Program-made: the position numbers and the translations under genes | Part shown: positions 24,210 to 34,137 of the stretch, one piece after another | How positions within the stretch are numbered: the first letter of the stretch is position 1 | Layout of the letters: each line of letters starts with the position of its first letter | DNA from: Lacihabitans soyangensis | GTDB lineage: Bacteria > Bacteroidota > Bacteroidia > Cytophagales > Spirosomataceae | NCBI RefSeq assembly: GCF_024343775.1 | Contig: NZ_RJUF01000029.1 | Coordinates: 1 to 44,409, forward strand | Reading direction: 5' to 3' | Length of the DNA stretch: 44,409 nucleotides | Notes under the pieces: generated by a model | The model's input: the letters and a program-made list of their open reading frames with translations, nothing else | Databases searched by the model: none | Told to the model about the DNA's origin: nothing

Positions 24210-24809
24210 ATGAAAGAATTTTGGAACGAGAGATAAGCCGAGACCGAATACGTCTACGGAGAAAAACCCAATGATTTTTAAAAAGAACAACTGCTTCAAC
24301 TTCCAGAAGGAAAAATACTCTTTCCTTGCTAGGGTGAAGGCAGAAATGCCGTTTTTGCTGCATTGAATCATTGGGACACTTTCGCTTGCGATTTTAGTGA
24401 TTCAGGCAAAAAGAAAGCTGAAGCCTTGGCATCCAAAAACGGGGTGCATTTTCAATATGATATTTGTGATGTATTGGAATATCAAGCATCAGCATAAAGT
24501 TTTGATACCATTGCCCTGATATTCGCTCATTTTCCAGAAAAAATCCGCAGGAAAGTTCATTTCAAACTTTTGGATATATTAAAACCCGAAGGTGTAATAA
24601 TAATTGAGGGTTTCAACAACAATCATCTGGGCAAACCTTCTGGTGGACTAAAATTATTAGAAATGCTTTTTGATGAAAATATGCTTCGGGAAGATTTCGA
24701 AAAATGCGAAATAGAAGCCTTAGAAGATAAAAATGTATTATTGTCAGAAGGTCAATATCACCAAGGTGAAGCGGAGATTATTCGAGGAATATTTAAAAAG
24801 AAATTTTAA
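24210..24809 (+). pseudogene. Class I SAM-dependent methyltransferase, inactivated by four in-frame nonsense codons
   Basis: One continuous frame from the ATG at 24210 to the TAA at 24807-24809 encodes a recognisable ~199-residue methyltransferase: MKEFWNER, then AETEYVYGEKPNDF, GKILFPC with GEGRNAVFAA (SAM-binding glycine motif), ACDFSDSGKKKAEALA, and LLDILKPEGVIIIEGF. It is interrupted by TAA at 24234, TAA at 24279, TAG at 24330 and TAA at 24495. No frameshift is needed to read through, so decay is by point nonsense changes only. A fragment from an internal ATG at 24570 could be translated but lacks the SAM site. Confidence 0.85.
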
Positions 24810-24880
24810 TAATATTCACAATTTAGGGAACACTTTGGCGTTGGGTTTTTGTTATAAATTCATCAAAAAATTCTAATAAA

Positions 24881-25762
24881 ATGGTAGCCAAACAATCAAT
24901 TTCGTTAGATTTAAACAATCACATTGACGTGGTTGAAAATATCTCCAGAGAGGATTTTCAGAAATACTACATGATTCCTCAGCGTCCAGTTATAATCAAA
25001 CATTTGTACGGAAAAGATGCCAAAGTTTATGATTGGACCTTCGATTATTTCTCGAAAGAATTAGGTCATATTGATGTAGGTGTTTTTGATGACGAATCGG
25101 AGGAAAGAAAGGATGATAGATCCTATAAAAAAGCACCAAAAACGATGAAATTTGGTGATTATTTGGAACTCATTCAGGAAAAGCCCACCACCAAAAGGCT
25201 GTTTCTTTTCAATGTTTTTAAGCATAAGAAAGAACTTCATGAGCATTTCAAATTCCCAAACATTGCAGACAAAGTCCTGACTTTCTTGCCTTTAGCATTT
25301 TTTGGCGGTCAAGGAGCTATTACCCGAATCCATAGAGACATGGACAATAGCTGTGTTTTCCTAACGGAACTAGCTGGATACAAAAGAGTTGTCCTTTTTG
25401 ACCCGAAATATTCTCAAAAATTGTATCAATATCCGTTTTCAACACATACTTCCATTGATGTAAACAACCCTGATTTTGAAAAATACCCGGCTTTGAGAGA
25501 AGTAAAAGGCATAGATTGTACCATTGGGCCAGGAGATACTATTTTTATGCCTGCTGGTTGGTGGCACCATATTGAGTACAATACAGCAGGATTGGGCTTT
25601 GCAATACGCTCCCTAAGTCCTCATATAGGTGATAGATTATTAGGTTTTTGGCAAGTCGGAATCATGACTCATCTAGATGAATTCCTGAATAAATTTTTAG
25701 GAGAAAAATGGTTTGCTTGGAAAACCAGAAATGCTAAAAAGCGAGCTGAGGGAGGGTTGTAA
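24881..25762 (+). CDS. Cupin_8 / JmjC-type Fe(II)/2-oxoglutarate oxygenase-like protein
   Basis: The 293-residue protein has the FIH-like cupin_8 layout: RPVIIKHLYG near the start, then the metal-binding HxD in RIHRDMDN (H151, D153) and the distal His in PAGWWHHIEYN (H229 or H230). LTELAGYKRVVLFDPK and GPGDTIFMPAGW are family motifs. Such enzymes hydroxylate proteins or small molecules; the substrate is unknown. All three iron ligands are present, so it is probably active. It stands alone after the methyltransferase pseudogene. Confidence 0.88.
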   Translation: MVAKQSISLDLNNHIDVVENISREDFQKYYMIPQRPVIIKHLYGKDAKVYDWTFDYFSKELGHIDVGVFDDESEERKDDRSYKKAPKTMKFGDYLELIQEKPTTKRLFLFNVFKHKKELHEHFKFPNIADKVLTFLPLAFFGGQGAITRIHRDMDNSCVFLTELAGYKRVVLFDPKYSQKLYQYPFSTHTSIDVNNPDFEKYPALREVKGIDCTIGPGDTIFMPAGWWHHIEYNTAGLGFAIRSLSPHIGDRLLGFWQVGIMTHLDEFLNKFLGEKWFAWKTRNAKKRAEGGL

Positions 25763-26076
25763 TTTTAATGGAACACAGATTAACACAGATGGGACACGGA
25801 TTTTTCATTTTAAAGTAGAAACAGCAGATTAATCACTTTGGACTCGAAGTCTGTAGTTTAGTTTCGGACTGAAAGTCCGTCTTCATTCGTATAATTGAAT
25901 TGCCACGAATGTACAAATAAAAAAATCATTCGAAAATATTCGTGCATTTGTGGCAAAACGTTTTTAGAAGCTAAAGCGAAACGCAATAAAGTGTATAGTT
26001 TTAAAATCTTTGAGACCAATAAATCCGTCCGGGCAGCCGATGCGGTCTCATCCCCTAGATCCGTGTTACAAAAAAC
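25763..26076. repeat. Gene-free region with several short repeats and inverted repeats
   Basis: It holds a degenerate GGAACACAGATTAACACAGA element (from 25770), related to TCCGTGTCATCCGTGTTCC at 20517-20535, and a CGGACT-GAA-AGTCCG hairpin (25865-25879). A pair TGCCACGAATG ... CATTTGTGGCA flanks an AT-rich core (about 25900-25955), and a 7-bp inverted repeat TGAGACC (26011-26017) / GGTCTCA (26044-26050) follows. These look like small dispersed intergenic elements rather than genes; short frames across them have no coding features. Confidence 0.55.
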
Positions 26077-27096
26077 TCAAATCTCCTTCTCCCAATCCAC
26101 AATCGCATTGGTCATAGCCTCAAATTCTATCAAGAAACCATCGTGCCCGTAGGTAGAATCAATTTCTACATATTTGGCCTTTGGAATAAACTGGGCGATT
26201 CTCTCTTGCTCAACAGGTGGGAATAAAATATCAGAAGTAATACCGATCACCAAAGTTTTGGCCAAAACGGTTTCTAAGGCTTTTTGCACTCCCCCTCTAT
26301 TTCTACCCACATCGTGTGAGTCAAACATTTTAGAAAGTGTCCAGTAAGAATAGGCGTTGAATCGCTTCAAAAGCTTCTCACCCTGATAATTTTGGTAAGT
26401 ATTGGCTCTAAAAAAATCTACCTGACCGGCATCCCTTGATTGGGTGCGGTTATAAGTTTCGTAGTTTCTATATGAAAGCAATGCAATCGCCCGAGCGACT
26501 TTCATCCCCTCCATACCAGCTTCAGGCGTGCTGGATTCCCATGTAGGATCATTGGCTATCGCCATTCTTTGGCTTTCGTTGAAGGCAATTCCCCAAGGAG
26601 AATGTATGGCATTAGTAGAAAAAAGTATTTGTTTTTGAATAACCTCGGGTTCTATTAAAGACCATTCTACGGCTTGCTGACCTCCCAACGAACCACCCAA
26701 TAAATAGGCTATTGAATTTATTTCTAAATGTTTACGAAGTAATATCAAGGAATTCACTACATCACGAATGCTCACAAATGGAAAGTCATGAAAATATTGC
26801 TGTCCAGTAAGCGGGTTGGTGCTCAAAGCATTGGTAGAACCATAATGTGACCCCAAAACATTGACACAAATCACAAAATAGTCTTTCGGATTAAATAATC
26901 GTTTCTCCCCTATCAGTCCACTCCACCAGTCTGACGGATTGGCATTACCTGTAAATGCGTGACAAACCCAAACCACGTTTGACTTATCGGCATTTAATTC
27001 TCCATAAGTGGTGTAGGCAAGTTCTAATTCCGGCAACCATTCTCCGCTTTCTAAATGAAAAGGAGCCTCAAACTTAAACAAATGATTTTTGACCAT
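26077..27096 (-). CDS. metX: Homoserine O-acetyltransferase
   Basis: This is 339 residues from the ATG at 27096 (an upstream TTG at 27105 is less likely). The alpha/beta-hydrolase acylates homoserine for methionine synthesis. Motifs: VCHAFTGNANPSDWW, NVLGSHYGSTNALSTNP, the nucleophile elbow GGSLGG (S136), a late Asp in ITSDILFPP and His in YGHDGF. It lies directly downstream of metY on the same strand, so both are probably under the SAM riboswitch upstream of metY. A 23-base hairpin separates the two genes. Acetyl rather than succinyl specificity is inferred from the family. Confidence 0.93.
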   Translation of the reverse strand: MVKNHLFKFEAPFHLESGEWLPELELAYTTYGELNADKSNVVWVCHAFTGNANPSDWWSGLIGEKRLFNPKDYFVICVNVLGSHYGSTNALSTNPLTGQQYFHDFPFVSIRDVVNSLILLRKHLEINSIAYLLGGSLGGQQAVEWSLIEPEVIQKQILFSTNAIHSPWGIAFNESQRMAIANDPTWESSTPEAGMEGMKVARAIALLSYRNYETYNRTQSRDAGQVDFFRANTYQNYQGEKLLKRFNAYSYWTLSKMFDSHDVGRNRGGVQKALETVLAKTLVIGITSDILFPPVEQERIAQFIPKAKYVEIDSTYGHDGFLIEFEAMTNAIVDWEKEI

Positions 27097-27130
27097 TTTT
27101 AGCAAAAATTCAATACAAATATTATGAAAT

Positions 27131-27153
27131 GAATCCCCAATTAATGGGGATTC
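27131..27153 (-). terminator. Hairpin between metY and metX
   Basis: GAATCCCC-AATTAAT-GGGGATTC is a perfect 8-bp inverted repeat about ten bases after the metY stop. There is no strong T run on the minus strand, so it may only attenuate read-through to metX or protect the mRNA end. Confidence 0.5.
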
Positions 27154-27162
27154 TACTTAAAT

Positions 27163-28523
<1,361 letters not shown>

Positions 28524-28562
28524 ATAGCGTAAAACCAACAGGAATTTGAAAAATCGCTTGAT

Positions 28563-28690
28563 TGGTTTATAAGTCCTAAAGGCCACTTTGAGCCGCTTAG
28601 GTAGGTATTGGCACCTTTTCGATGGGTATCGGCAGGTTGCCCGAGTTTCATAGAGCCTATTCTCTCCGCTCGTCTTTATAAATCAATCAT
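28563..28690 (-). promoter_or_regulatory. SAM-I (S-box) riboswitch upstream of metY
   Basis: On the minus strand the conserved S-box core can be read: GAGCGGAGAGAATAGGCTC, then TATGAAACTCGGGCAACC, AAGGTGCCAATACC and GGCTCAAAGTGGCC. A closing P1 stem is made by TTTATAAAG and CTTATAAA at the two ends. S-box RNAs bind S-adenosylmethionine and switch off methionine genes; here metY and metX lie downstream. The promoter is 37 bases further upstream. Confidence 0.88.
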
Positions 28691-28726
28691 TCAGCTACTG
28701 TATCAGTGAAGAATGAATTGATGATG

Positions 28727-28756
28727 CAAAACTATGAAAGATTTTTAAATAACAAA
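28727..28756 (-). promoter_or_regulatory. Promoter of the metY leader
   Basis: On the minus strand TTTG (28756-28753), 18 bp, TAGTTTTGC (28734-28726) matches the -33/-7 Bacteroidota promoter, with the same 18-bp spacing as the LytTR-type promoters. Transcription should start near 28720, giving a leader of about 265 bases that contains the riboswitch. Confidence 0.72.
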
Positions 28757-28843
28757 AAAGTTTTTTTGTGTGTTTCTCAGAATAAGGCTTTGGAACTTTT
28801 TCAAGACTGTTTTCGTATTTATCCGTAACCAAACGATTTCTGA

Positions 28844-30010
28844 ATGTTCGACATATTCAAAAGAAAATCAAAAAACACAGCATTTACCTTTACTCATCAC
28901 CGTACACTTTCCGAAATTCAAGAAAGTTGGGACTCACTTTTACCAACCTATCACCACCTTTTGAGCCAAAACCTTCATTTTCTTGAGCGAAACACGAGCA
29001 TTCAGGGAAATTATATAAAGGTTTTCAAAAATGGCATTTTCTCGGGAAATATATATTTGCAAAAAGTAAACGTACCCATCAATAACATTGGTTACTCGCT
29101 CAAGAATTTTCAAAGATTAGAATGTGTCATAAAGTCTATTACTCATGTAAGTTGCGGTCTGGACTTCCTAGTCTGCGGCAACATTTTCAGACCAAACCAA
29201 GAAGGTTATTTTTTCAACAATGGATTGACCAAGGAAACGGTCTTTGAAGAATTCATAAGTTACATAGAGGATTTAGAAAAAGAGATTGGTTTTGCGGGCA
29301 TCCTTATCAAAGAATGTAACTCTCCATTGGCCAGTGAAGGCAAATTCACCCCAATAAAACAGGACGTATCGATGGAGATGACCCTTAATTCTGATTGGTT
29401 GACTATTGGCGATTATGTGGAGGATTTGGACAAAAAATACAGAAAACGTTTCCAGAAAATACAAGAATCAGGAGCTGAATTAGAGAAAAGAGAGTTAAGC
29501 TCAAATGAACTTTTGGATTCCCGGAAGCAAATGTTTGAGCTTTATAATCAAGTATATAGCACGCAGGATTTCAAACTTACAACCATTAACGAAGCCTATT
29601 TTATAAATCTCAAAGAAGTTTTGGGTGAAAGACTCAAGATTTATGGCTTTTTCAAAAATGAAGAGCTTTTGGCCTTTACCACACACATTTATAATGAATA
29701 TCAGCAGATGGAAATTCATTATATCGGCCTAAACTATGAATGCAACAAGAAGTACAATTTATACTTCAACATTCTTCAATTTGGTTTAGAAAAGGCCATT
29801 ATGGATAGACAAAAATCTTTGGAATTGGGCAGAACGGCTCATGTAGCCAAGGCCAGTTTGGGAGCTAAACCTACCCCAAATTATAATTATGTTTACTTCA
29901 AAAAGCACATTTATAGTTGGAGTTTTCAGCTATTCCTGAGAAAAATGTACAGAGATATAGAGTCTGAATGGCAAACCCGTAGCCCGTTTGCGGCTGGGGT
30001 AGAGGTGTAA
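28844..30010 (+). CDS. FemAB/GNAT-like acyltransferase family protein
   Basis: The 388-residue soluble protein has the C-terminal GNAT-fold features of the BioF2/FemAB-like acyltransferases (COG3146-like): an LDKKYRKRFQKI region, EELLAFTTHIYN, EIHYIGLNY and the characteristic LELGRTAHVAKASLGAKP. The last motif is typical of proteins annotated as peptidoglycan biosynthesis or GNAT-family proteins. Substrate unknown; action on amino-acyl or lipid-linked cell-wall precursors is only a family-level idea. It stands alone, divergent from the metY leader. Confidence 0.72.
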   Translation: MFDIFKRKSKNTAFTFTHHRTLSEIQESWDSLLPTYHHLLSQNLHFLERNTSIQGNYIKVFKNGIFSGNIYLQKVNVPINNIGYSLKNFQRLECVIKSITHVSCGLDFLVCGNIFRPNQEGYFFNNGLTKETVFEEFISYIEDLEKEIGFAGILIKECNSPLASEGKFTPIKQDVSMEMTLNSDWLTIGDYVEDLDKKYRKRFQKIQESGAELEKRELSSNELLDSRKQMFELYNQVYSTQDFKLTTINEAYFINLKEVLGERLKIYGFFKNEELLAFTTHIYNEYQQMEIHYIGLNYECNKKYNLYFNILQFGLEKAIMDRQKSLELGRTAHVAKASLGAKPTPNYNYVYFKKHIYSWSFQLFLRKMYRDIESEWQTRSPFAAGVEV

Positions 30011-30013
30011 GTT

Positions 30014-31216
30014 TCAGTCTTCAATTATATTTGCTTTTTCAATCATTTGTTTAGCAATATCACAATTGGGTACTGTAGTTTCTTCCATTTGAGCATCTGA
30101 ACTCATAGCGAAATAGTTATTTTTCAAAACTTTGTATTTGGCTTTTTCAAATAATAAGTTATTATCACCAAGAACCAGCTCTTTAAGCGTTTTTTGACTT
30201 TCAGCATCTAAATTCTGACCAGCCTTCTTATAATAAAACAAGGAATAACTCTTTTCTTTCAAATCAAGTGAGCAGTTTTCAATATTCTCAATATTAATTT
30301 TTGTAAAAAGCAATTTATTATTGGCTCGATATCCGAAAAGATACTTTAAAGCAAGATCACGATGTATTTTACCTTGTTTCACCGACTCCACCAAACTGGA
30401 ATCAAATAATTTCCTCCTACTATCTGGAATAATTGAAAAAGGATTTATATCCCTAGAATATGCCCCATTTAGCTTAAAATCCATCCGCATTCTATATTTC
30501 TCGATTGTCCATCCAAAATAATTTCTCAGAAAATCTCTATCATCAACAAACATGTTATCTTCGCTCACAAAGCCGTCAGAAATTACATAATCGACTAGTG
30601 TATTTTGAGCCTTTGTAAAAAGCTCATTACTAGTAGCTCTGTTCATTAAATTATTGAATTCATTTTCCTCTTTTGGTATGACGATTTTAGTTTTATTTAT
30701 TTCATAATCCCTTGACTTTATTTGTCTTTCTCTACCATTTTCGTCTAAAGTAAAGACAACTGTATTTCCTTTGAGAGCTTCGTAAGTAGTATCAAAAATC
30801 TTAATTTTCTCAGTTAGATCATTTGATACACGCTCTTGCTGCATGCTTTGAATTTGCTCATAAAGAAACTTAAAACTATTCCATTGACTTTTTATATTGT
30901 CCAGTAAAAACACCTCCTTCTTCTCCAAAACCTCAGCCGAAATTCCTTTCTTAGCCAATTTCATGAGCAAAGGTTTTGCACCTTCGAAGTCATTCAGAAG
31001 AAATTTACAAGCCACGGCATTAAAAATATCTCTGGCCAAAGGCGTTTTTACTGCCGAAAAAGCAGTTTGATATTCTGAAAAAGCAGTTTGATAATCATCC
31101 TTCGTAATGGCCATTTCAGCCCGATTAATGGCTGGATAATAATCTTTTCTAAAGTCTACTTGGGCGAAAAGTGGAGAGGTTAAAAGTATGGTGAGGAGAA
31201 TAAAGAGATATTTCAT
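30014..31216 (-). CDS. Secreted protein with N-terminal repeat-like helices, tandem paralogue A
   Basis: The 400-residue protein has a classical signal peptide (MKYLFILLTILLTSPLFAQ). The mature start DFRKDYYPAINRAEMAITKDDY, then the TPR-like YQTAFSEYQTAFSAVKTPLARDIFNAVACKFLLNDFEGAKPLL, is shared with the gene just upstream at 31222-32457. The ends are also similar (VPNCDIAKQMIEKANIIED). The middle part diverges. There is no lipobox or sorting domain, so it is periplasmic or secreted. The family was not recognised. It starts five bases after the stop of its paralogue. Confidence 0.75.
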   Translation of the reverse strand: MKYLFILLTILLTSPLFAQVDFRKDYYPAINRAEMAITKDDYQTAFSEYQTAFSAVKTPLARDIFNAVACKFLLNDFEGAKPLLMKLAKKGISAEVLEKKEVFLLDNIKSQWNSFKFLYEQIQSMQQERVSNDLTEKIKIFDTTYEALKGNTVVFTLDENGRERQIKSRDYEINKTKIVIPKEENEFNNLMNRATSNELFTKAQNTLVDYVISDGFVSEDNMFVDDRDFLRNYFGWTIEKYRMRMDFKLNGAYSRDINPFSIIPDSRRKLFDSSLVESVKQGKIHRDLALKYLFGYRANNKLLFTKINIENIENCSLDLKEKSYSLFYYKKAGQNLDAESQKTLKELVLGDNNLLFEKAKYKVLKNNYFAMSSDAQMEETTVPNCDIAKQMIEKANIIED

Positions 31217-31221
31217 AGGGT

Positions 31222-32457
31222 TTAGTCTTGGATTATGGTGGCACCGGCTAACATTTTTTGTGCAACTTCGCAGTTGGGTACTACTGATGATTCCACTGAA
31301 GACCGAGTATTGAGTATAAAATATTTGTTTTTATCTATTCCAAATACCTCTTTTTTGAATCTATCATCCAAACTCTCCAGACCGTATTTATCTTTAATCT
31401 TCTTGTATTCTTTTTGTTCATCTGAGGTCAAAACGTTCTTTTTCAAGAACCTAATATTCTCGATATCATCAAATTCTTTTCCGCATTCGGAGCTATTTTC
31501 TATAGTGAGTGTAAATGATGTTACCTTTATCTTTTCTGGAATTTCTCTTTCAGACGATTGAGAAATAGCCACTTGAGGACTCAAAAATCCCTGATAAACA
31601 GCCTCTTGAAGTTTTTCGTCAAAATATCTCTGTTCTGACTCGTTCATAAATTCCGTCACACCTTCATCCCTGCGACCTCTTCTGTCTCTGTTGAATTTAA
31701 AAAAACTTAGAAACGAAAACAAATCATGGTCGTGTGTATGAAAAGTTTCTAACTGGCTGTTTCCTTCGTTTAAAGCCATTGGATTATCCATAATTAGTAA
31801 CAAAATTTCTTTGGCCTCGTTATAAATTTCATCCTTAGTAGCTTGAGATTCCTTGGTTTCTACTTCCACTTCTTCCATGGTGTATTTCAATATCTTGGCT
31901 CTTTGCTCTGGTGTGGTTTCATTCGAATAATAAGCATTAAAATCTTTCCGTTTAATGGCATGCGTAGGAGGGTTTGCCCCGTTAGGCAAGTTGACAAAAC
32001 TCTCAGCACCAAACTCAAAAATCATATTTCTGAGAATTTCAAGGTTAGAAAAGTGATATTTGAGGAAATCATTCAGTTCTTTGGGCTCAAAAAACTGCTC
32101 ATAACTGGCTTTAAAATTTTTCCAGCCTTCTGTGTTATATCCGACCTCGAAAATCTCTCTTTGTTCGAGAGTCTCGGGCTTAACGCCACGTTGAGCCATT
32201 TTAAAAAGATACAATTTGGCACCTTCGAAGTCATTTTGGTATAATTTACAGACCGTGGCGTTGTACAGGTCACGCAAAAGAGGTGTTTTGGTAAGACTGA
32301 ATGCCGAAAAATAAGCCTGACTAGCCTCCACATATTCCTCTTTTACAAGATGAAGTTCGGCTTTGTTGATAAGCGGAAAATAGGTTTTACGAAAATCTTG
32401 TTGAGCAGATAATCCAGTTGAAATGAATATAAAAAGTAGGGTAAAGATGTTTCGCAT
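31222..32457 (-). CDS. Secreted protein with N-terminal repeat-like helices, tandem paralogue B
   Basis: This is 411 residues from the ATG at 32457, which gives a clean signal peptide (MRNIFTLLFIFISTGLSAQ); an alternative ATG at 32478 adds seven residues. The mature N-terminal part DFRKTYFPLINKAELHLVK and the TPR-like helices match the downstream paralogue at 30014-31216. The central section is different and rich in charged residues. The conserved Cys near the end (VPNCEVAQKML) and another in the helical region are kept in both copies and may form a disulfide. Function unknown; probably one operon. Confidence 0.75.
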   Translation of the reverse strand: MRNIFTLLFIFISTGLSAQQDFRKTYFPLINKAELHLVKEEYVEASQAYFSAFSLTKTPLLRDLYNATVCKLYQNDFEGAKLYLFKMAQRGVKPETLEQREIFEVGYNTEGWKNFKASYEQFFEPKELNDFLKYHFSNLEILRNMIFEFGAESFVNLPNGANPPTHAIKRKDFNAYYSNETTPEQRAKILKYTMEEVEVETKESQATKDEIYNEAKEILLLIMDNPMALNEGNSQLETFHTHDHDLFSFLSFFKFNRDRRGRRDEGVTEFMNESEQRYFDEKLQEAVYQGFLSPQVAISQSSEREIPEKIKVTSFTLTIENSSECGKEFDDIENIRFLKKNVLTSDEQKEYKKIKDKYGLESLDDRFKKEVFGIDKNKYFILNTRSSVESSVVPNCEVAQKMLAGATIIQD

Positions 32458-32564
32458 ATAGTTTTTTAAGTAAACCATAACGCAATATAAAAACGCACTA
32501 ATGTCTTCAACGAAAATTAATAAATCATTAACATTTTTTTTATCGACTTACTTCCAATAATTTT

Positions 32565-33050
32565 ATGAAAAATCTCAAAATAATGATAGAAAATAGCCAG
32601 CTAATTACCAATTTCTACAAGGCTTTCAAGGCCAAAGATTACAAAACCATGCAAGAAAGTTACAGGTCTGATGCTATTTTCAACGATGAAGTGTTCACCA
32701 ACCTTAACGGTACTGAAGCTGGCCAAATGTGGGAAATGCTCATCAAAAACGGTAAGGATTTAGAATTGAAGTTCGAGATTCTGGGCAGCGATGATGACTA
32801 TGTAAACGCCAGATGGATAGCCAAATACACTTTTTCAAAAACTGGCAGATTAGTAATAAATGACATACAAGCTTTTTTCAAAATAGAAGATGGAAAAATA
32901 AGCCAACACACTGACAGTTTTGATTTTTACAAATGGGCAAGGCAAGCTTTTGGGCTGACTGGGCTTCTGTTAGGCTGGACAACCTTTTTCAAATCCAAAG
33001 TTCAGAAAACGGCAATGGGGAGTTTGGAGAAATTCATTAAAGGGAAATAG
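32565..33050 (+). CDS. NTF2-like (SnoaL-type) protein
   Basis: The 161-residue protein has the NTF2-like pattern: an N-terminal helix ITNFYKAFKAKDYKTMQESY, an AIFNDEVF strand, a long helix AGQMWEMLIK, and beta strands ending in the HTDSFDFYKWARQAFG motif typical of SnoaL-like proteins. The start may also be the ATG at 32583 (MIENSQL). The fold acts as a small-molecule isomerase or a binding scaffold; the substrate is unknown. It is monocistronic and convergent with the following lipoprotein gene. Confidence 0.82.
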   Translation: MKNLKIMIENSQLITNFYKAFKAKDYKTMQESYRSDAIFNDEVFTNLNGTEAGQMWEMLIKNGKDLELKFEILGSDDDYVNARWIAKYTFSKTGRLVINDIQAFFKIEDGKISQHTDSFDFYKWARQAFGLTGLLLGWTTFFKSKVQKTAMGSLEKFIKGK

Positions 33051-33055
33051 TCGAA

Positions 33056-33523
33056 TTATTTCATCAAAACAAACATCAATTTGTCACCTTCTTCAGCCGA
33101 CTTGAACTCTGCCGTAACAAACTGACTATCAATTAGTTTATCAGGTGTTACAAAAATTCGTTCACATTTGGCAAGTTTCTCAACGAATTCGTCAAGTTTA
33201 GCATTTTCTGAGCCGTCTTTGGTCAAATAGGCCAGCTCTACTTTATAATTAAAGCCTTTCACCAACCCTGAGGTGACTTTCTGAATGTCATATTGACCAG
33301 AAAAGGCTGTTTTCTTATAAAAACCTTTGAAATCTCCAGTCTTGAAATCGATTTCTAATTCAATTTTTGACTTTCCCCATTGCTTTTTTAGTTCGGCCAA
33401 ATCTTCCGAACTGGTATTTAAAAGCCTATATTTTTCAGTCGGCATGGTTATAACTGGGTGATTTTTCTTTTGACAAGAAGACAAAAAAGCTAAGAAAAAG
33501 AGTGCATAAATTACGTTTTTCAT
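33056..33523 (-). CDS. Small lipoprotein, META/HslJ-like domain
   Basis: The 155-residue precursor has a lipoprotein signal peptide ending FLSSCQ (Cys about 17). The mature part has the order YRLLNTSSEDL, then IELEIDFKTGDFKGFYKKTAFSGQYDI, resembling META-domain (HslJ-like) proteins. The usual GCN motif is absent, so the assignment is tentative. Predicted to be anchored in the envelope. It begins four bases inside the end of pabC, so it is at least transcriptionally coupled to the folate genes, although a functional link is not evident. Confidence 0.6.
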   Translation of the reverse strand: MKNVIYALFFLAFLSSCQKKNHPVITMPTEKYRLLNTSSEDLAELKKQWGKSKIELEIDFKTGDFKGFYKKTAFSGQYDIQKVTSGLVKGFNYKVELAYLTKDGSENAKLDEFVEKLAKCERIFVTPDKLIDSQFVTAEFKSAEEGDKLMFVLMK

Positions 33524-34137
33524 TCGCAGGGATTTAAAAGAAGAAAATCGTCCTTCTGAACAAATGTATACATTTTCTCGAAATCTCGCATGGCATTGAT
33601 GAACGCAATTTTCTGAAAGTCCTTAATGTCTTCTTTAACTATACTTTTCTCCGTAATAATTCCCGATTCTAACAAGAATTTCCGCTTTACACCAGCTAAC
33701 AAACAACTTTTAGGAGTAAACCAGGTTTTTCCATCAAAAAAAGTCAGATTACTGTAAGTAGCATCCGTGAGGACGCCATTTTTTAGAAATATTATATCAT
33801 CAAAATCAGCATCGGAACTGAAATCTTCCGTAAGATTTTTCCTATCTAAAAACTTAAAATCATATTGAATATCAGGCTTTTCCAAAAGGCGAATATTTCG
33901 GTGTTCCTTGATGGTATAATCGTCAAAAACAACACTTTCCAAGTATTTAGAATACACCACTTTAACTTTATACAAACCCTCCTTTTTTTCACAAGGAATC
34001 ATCAACTCCTTCTCTAAGTCTATATCCTTTAAGTTTTCAAAAAAAGCTTTTCGGGTGCGATTCAGCCTTTCAGAATGCAAATCAAGCAAATATAGTTTAC
34101 CGTCCAGCAACTTTATACTTTCAAAAAATTGGTACAT
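33520..34137 (-). CDS. pabC: Aminotransferase class IV, aminodeoxychorismate lyase-like (PabC-like)
   Basis: The 205-residue protein is short for fold-type IV PLP enzymes but keeps LHSERLNRTRKAFF, KFLDRKNLTED (candidate PLP lysine), and DDIIFLKNGVLTDATYSNL, where the usual Glu is replaced by Asp. It would convert aminodeoxychorismate to p-aminobenzoate. The assignment is strengthened by the 17-base overlap with pabB upstream. A missing N-terminal portion relative to ~270-residue homologues is usual for compact forms in Bacteroidota. Confidence 0.8.
   Translation of the reverse strand: MYQFFESIKLLDGKLYLLDLHSERLNRTRKAFFENLKDIDLEKELMIPCEKKEGLYKVKVVYSKYLESVVFDDYTIKEHRNIRLLEKPDIQYDFKFLDRKNLTEDFSSDADFDDIIFLKNGVLTDATYSNLTFFDGKTWFTPKSCLLAGVKRKFLLESGIITEKSIVKEDIKDFQKIAFINAMRDFEKMYTFVQKDDFLLLNPCE

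Noticed and set aside
23943-24371. Minus-strand 142-codon frame spanning the rhodanese and methyltransferase pseudogene
   Set aside because: It runs antisense to two recognisable sequences and across a terminator.
24210-24809. Stop-codon recoding of the methyltransferase
   Set aside because: The same TAA codon ends most neighbouring genes, three of the four internal stops are TAA, and no recoding signal is visible, so a pseudogene is simpler.
25895-26152. 85-codon plus-strand frame in the repeat-rich region
   Set aside because: It reads through several inverted repeats and into the antisense of metX; no conserved features despite an initial Cys-x-x-Cys.
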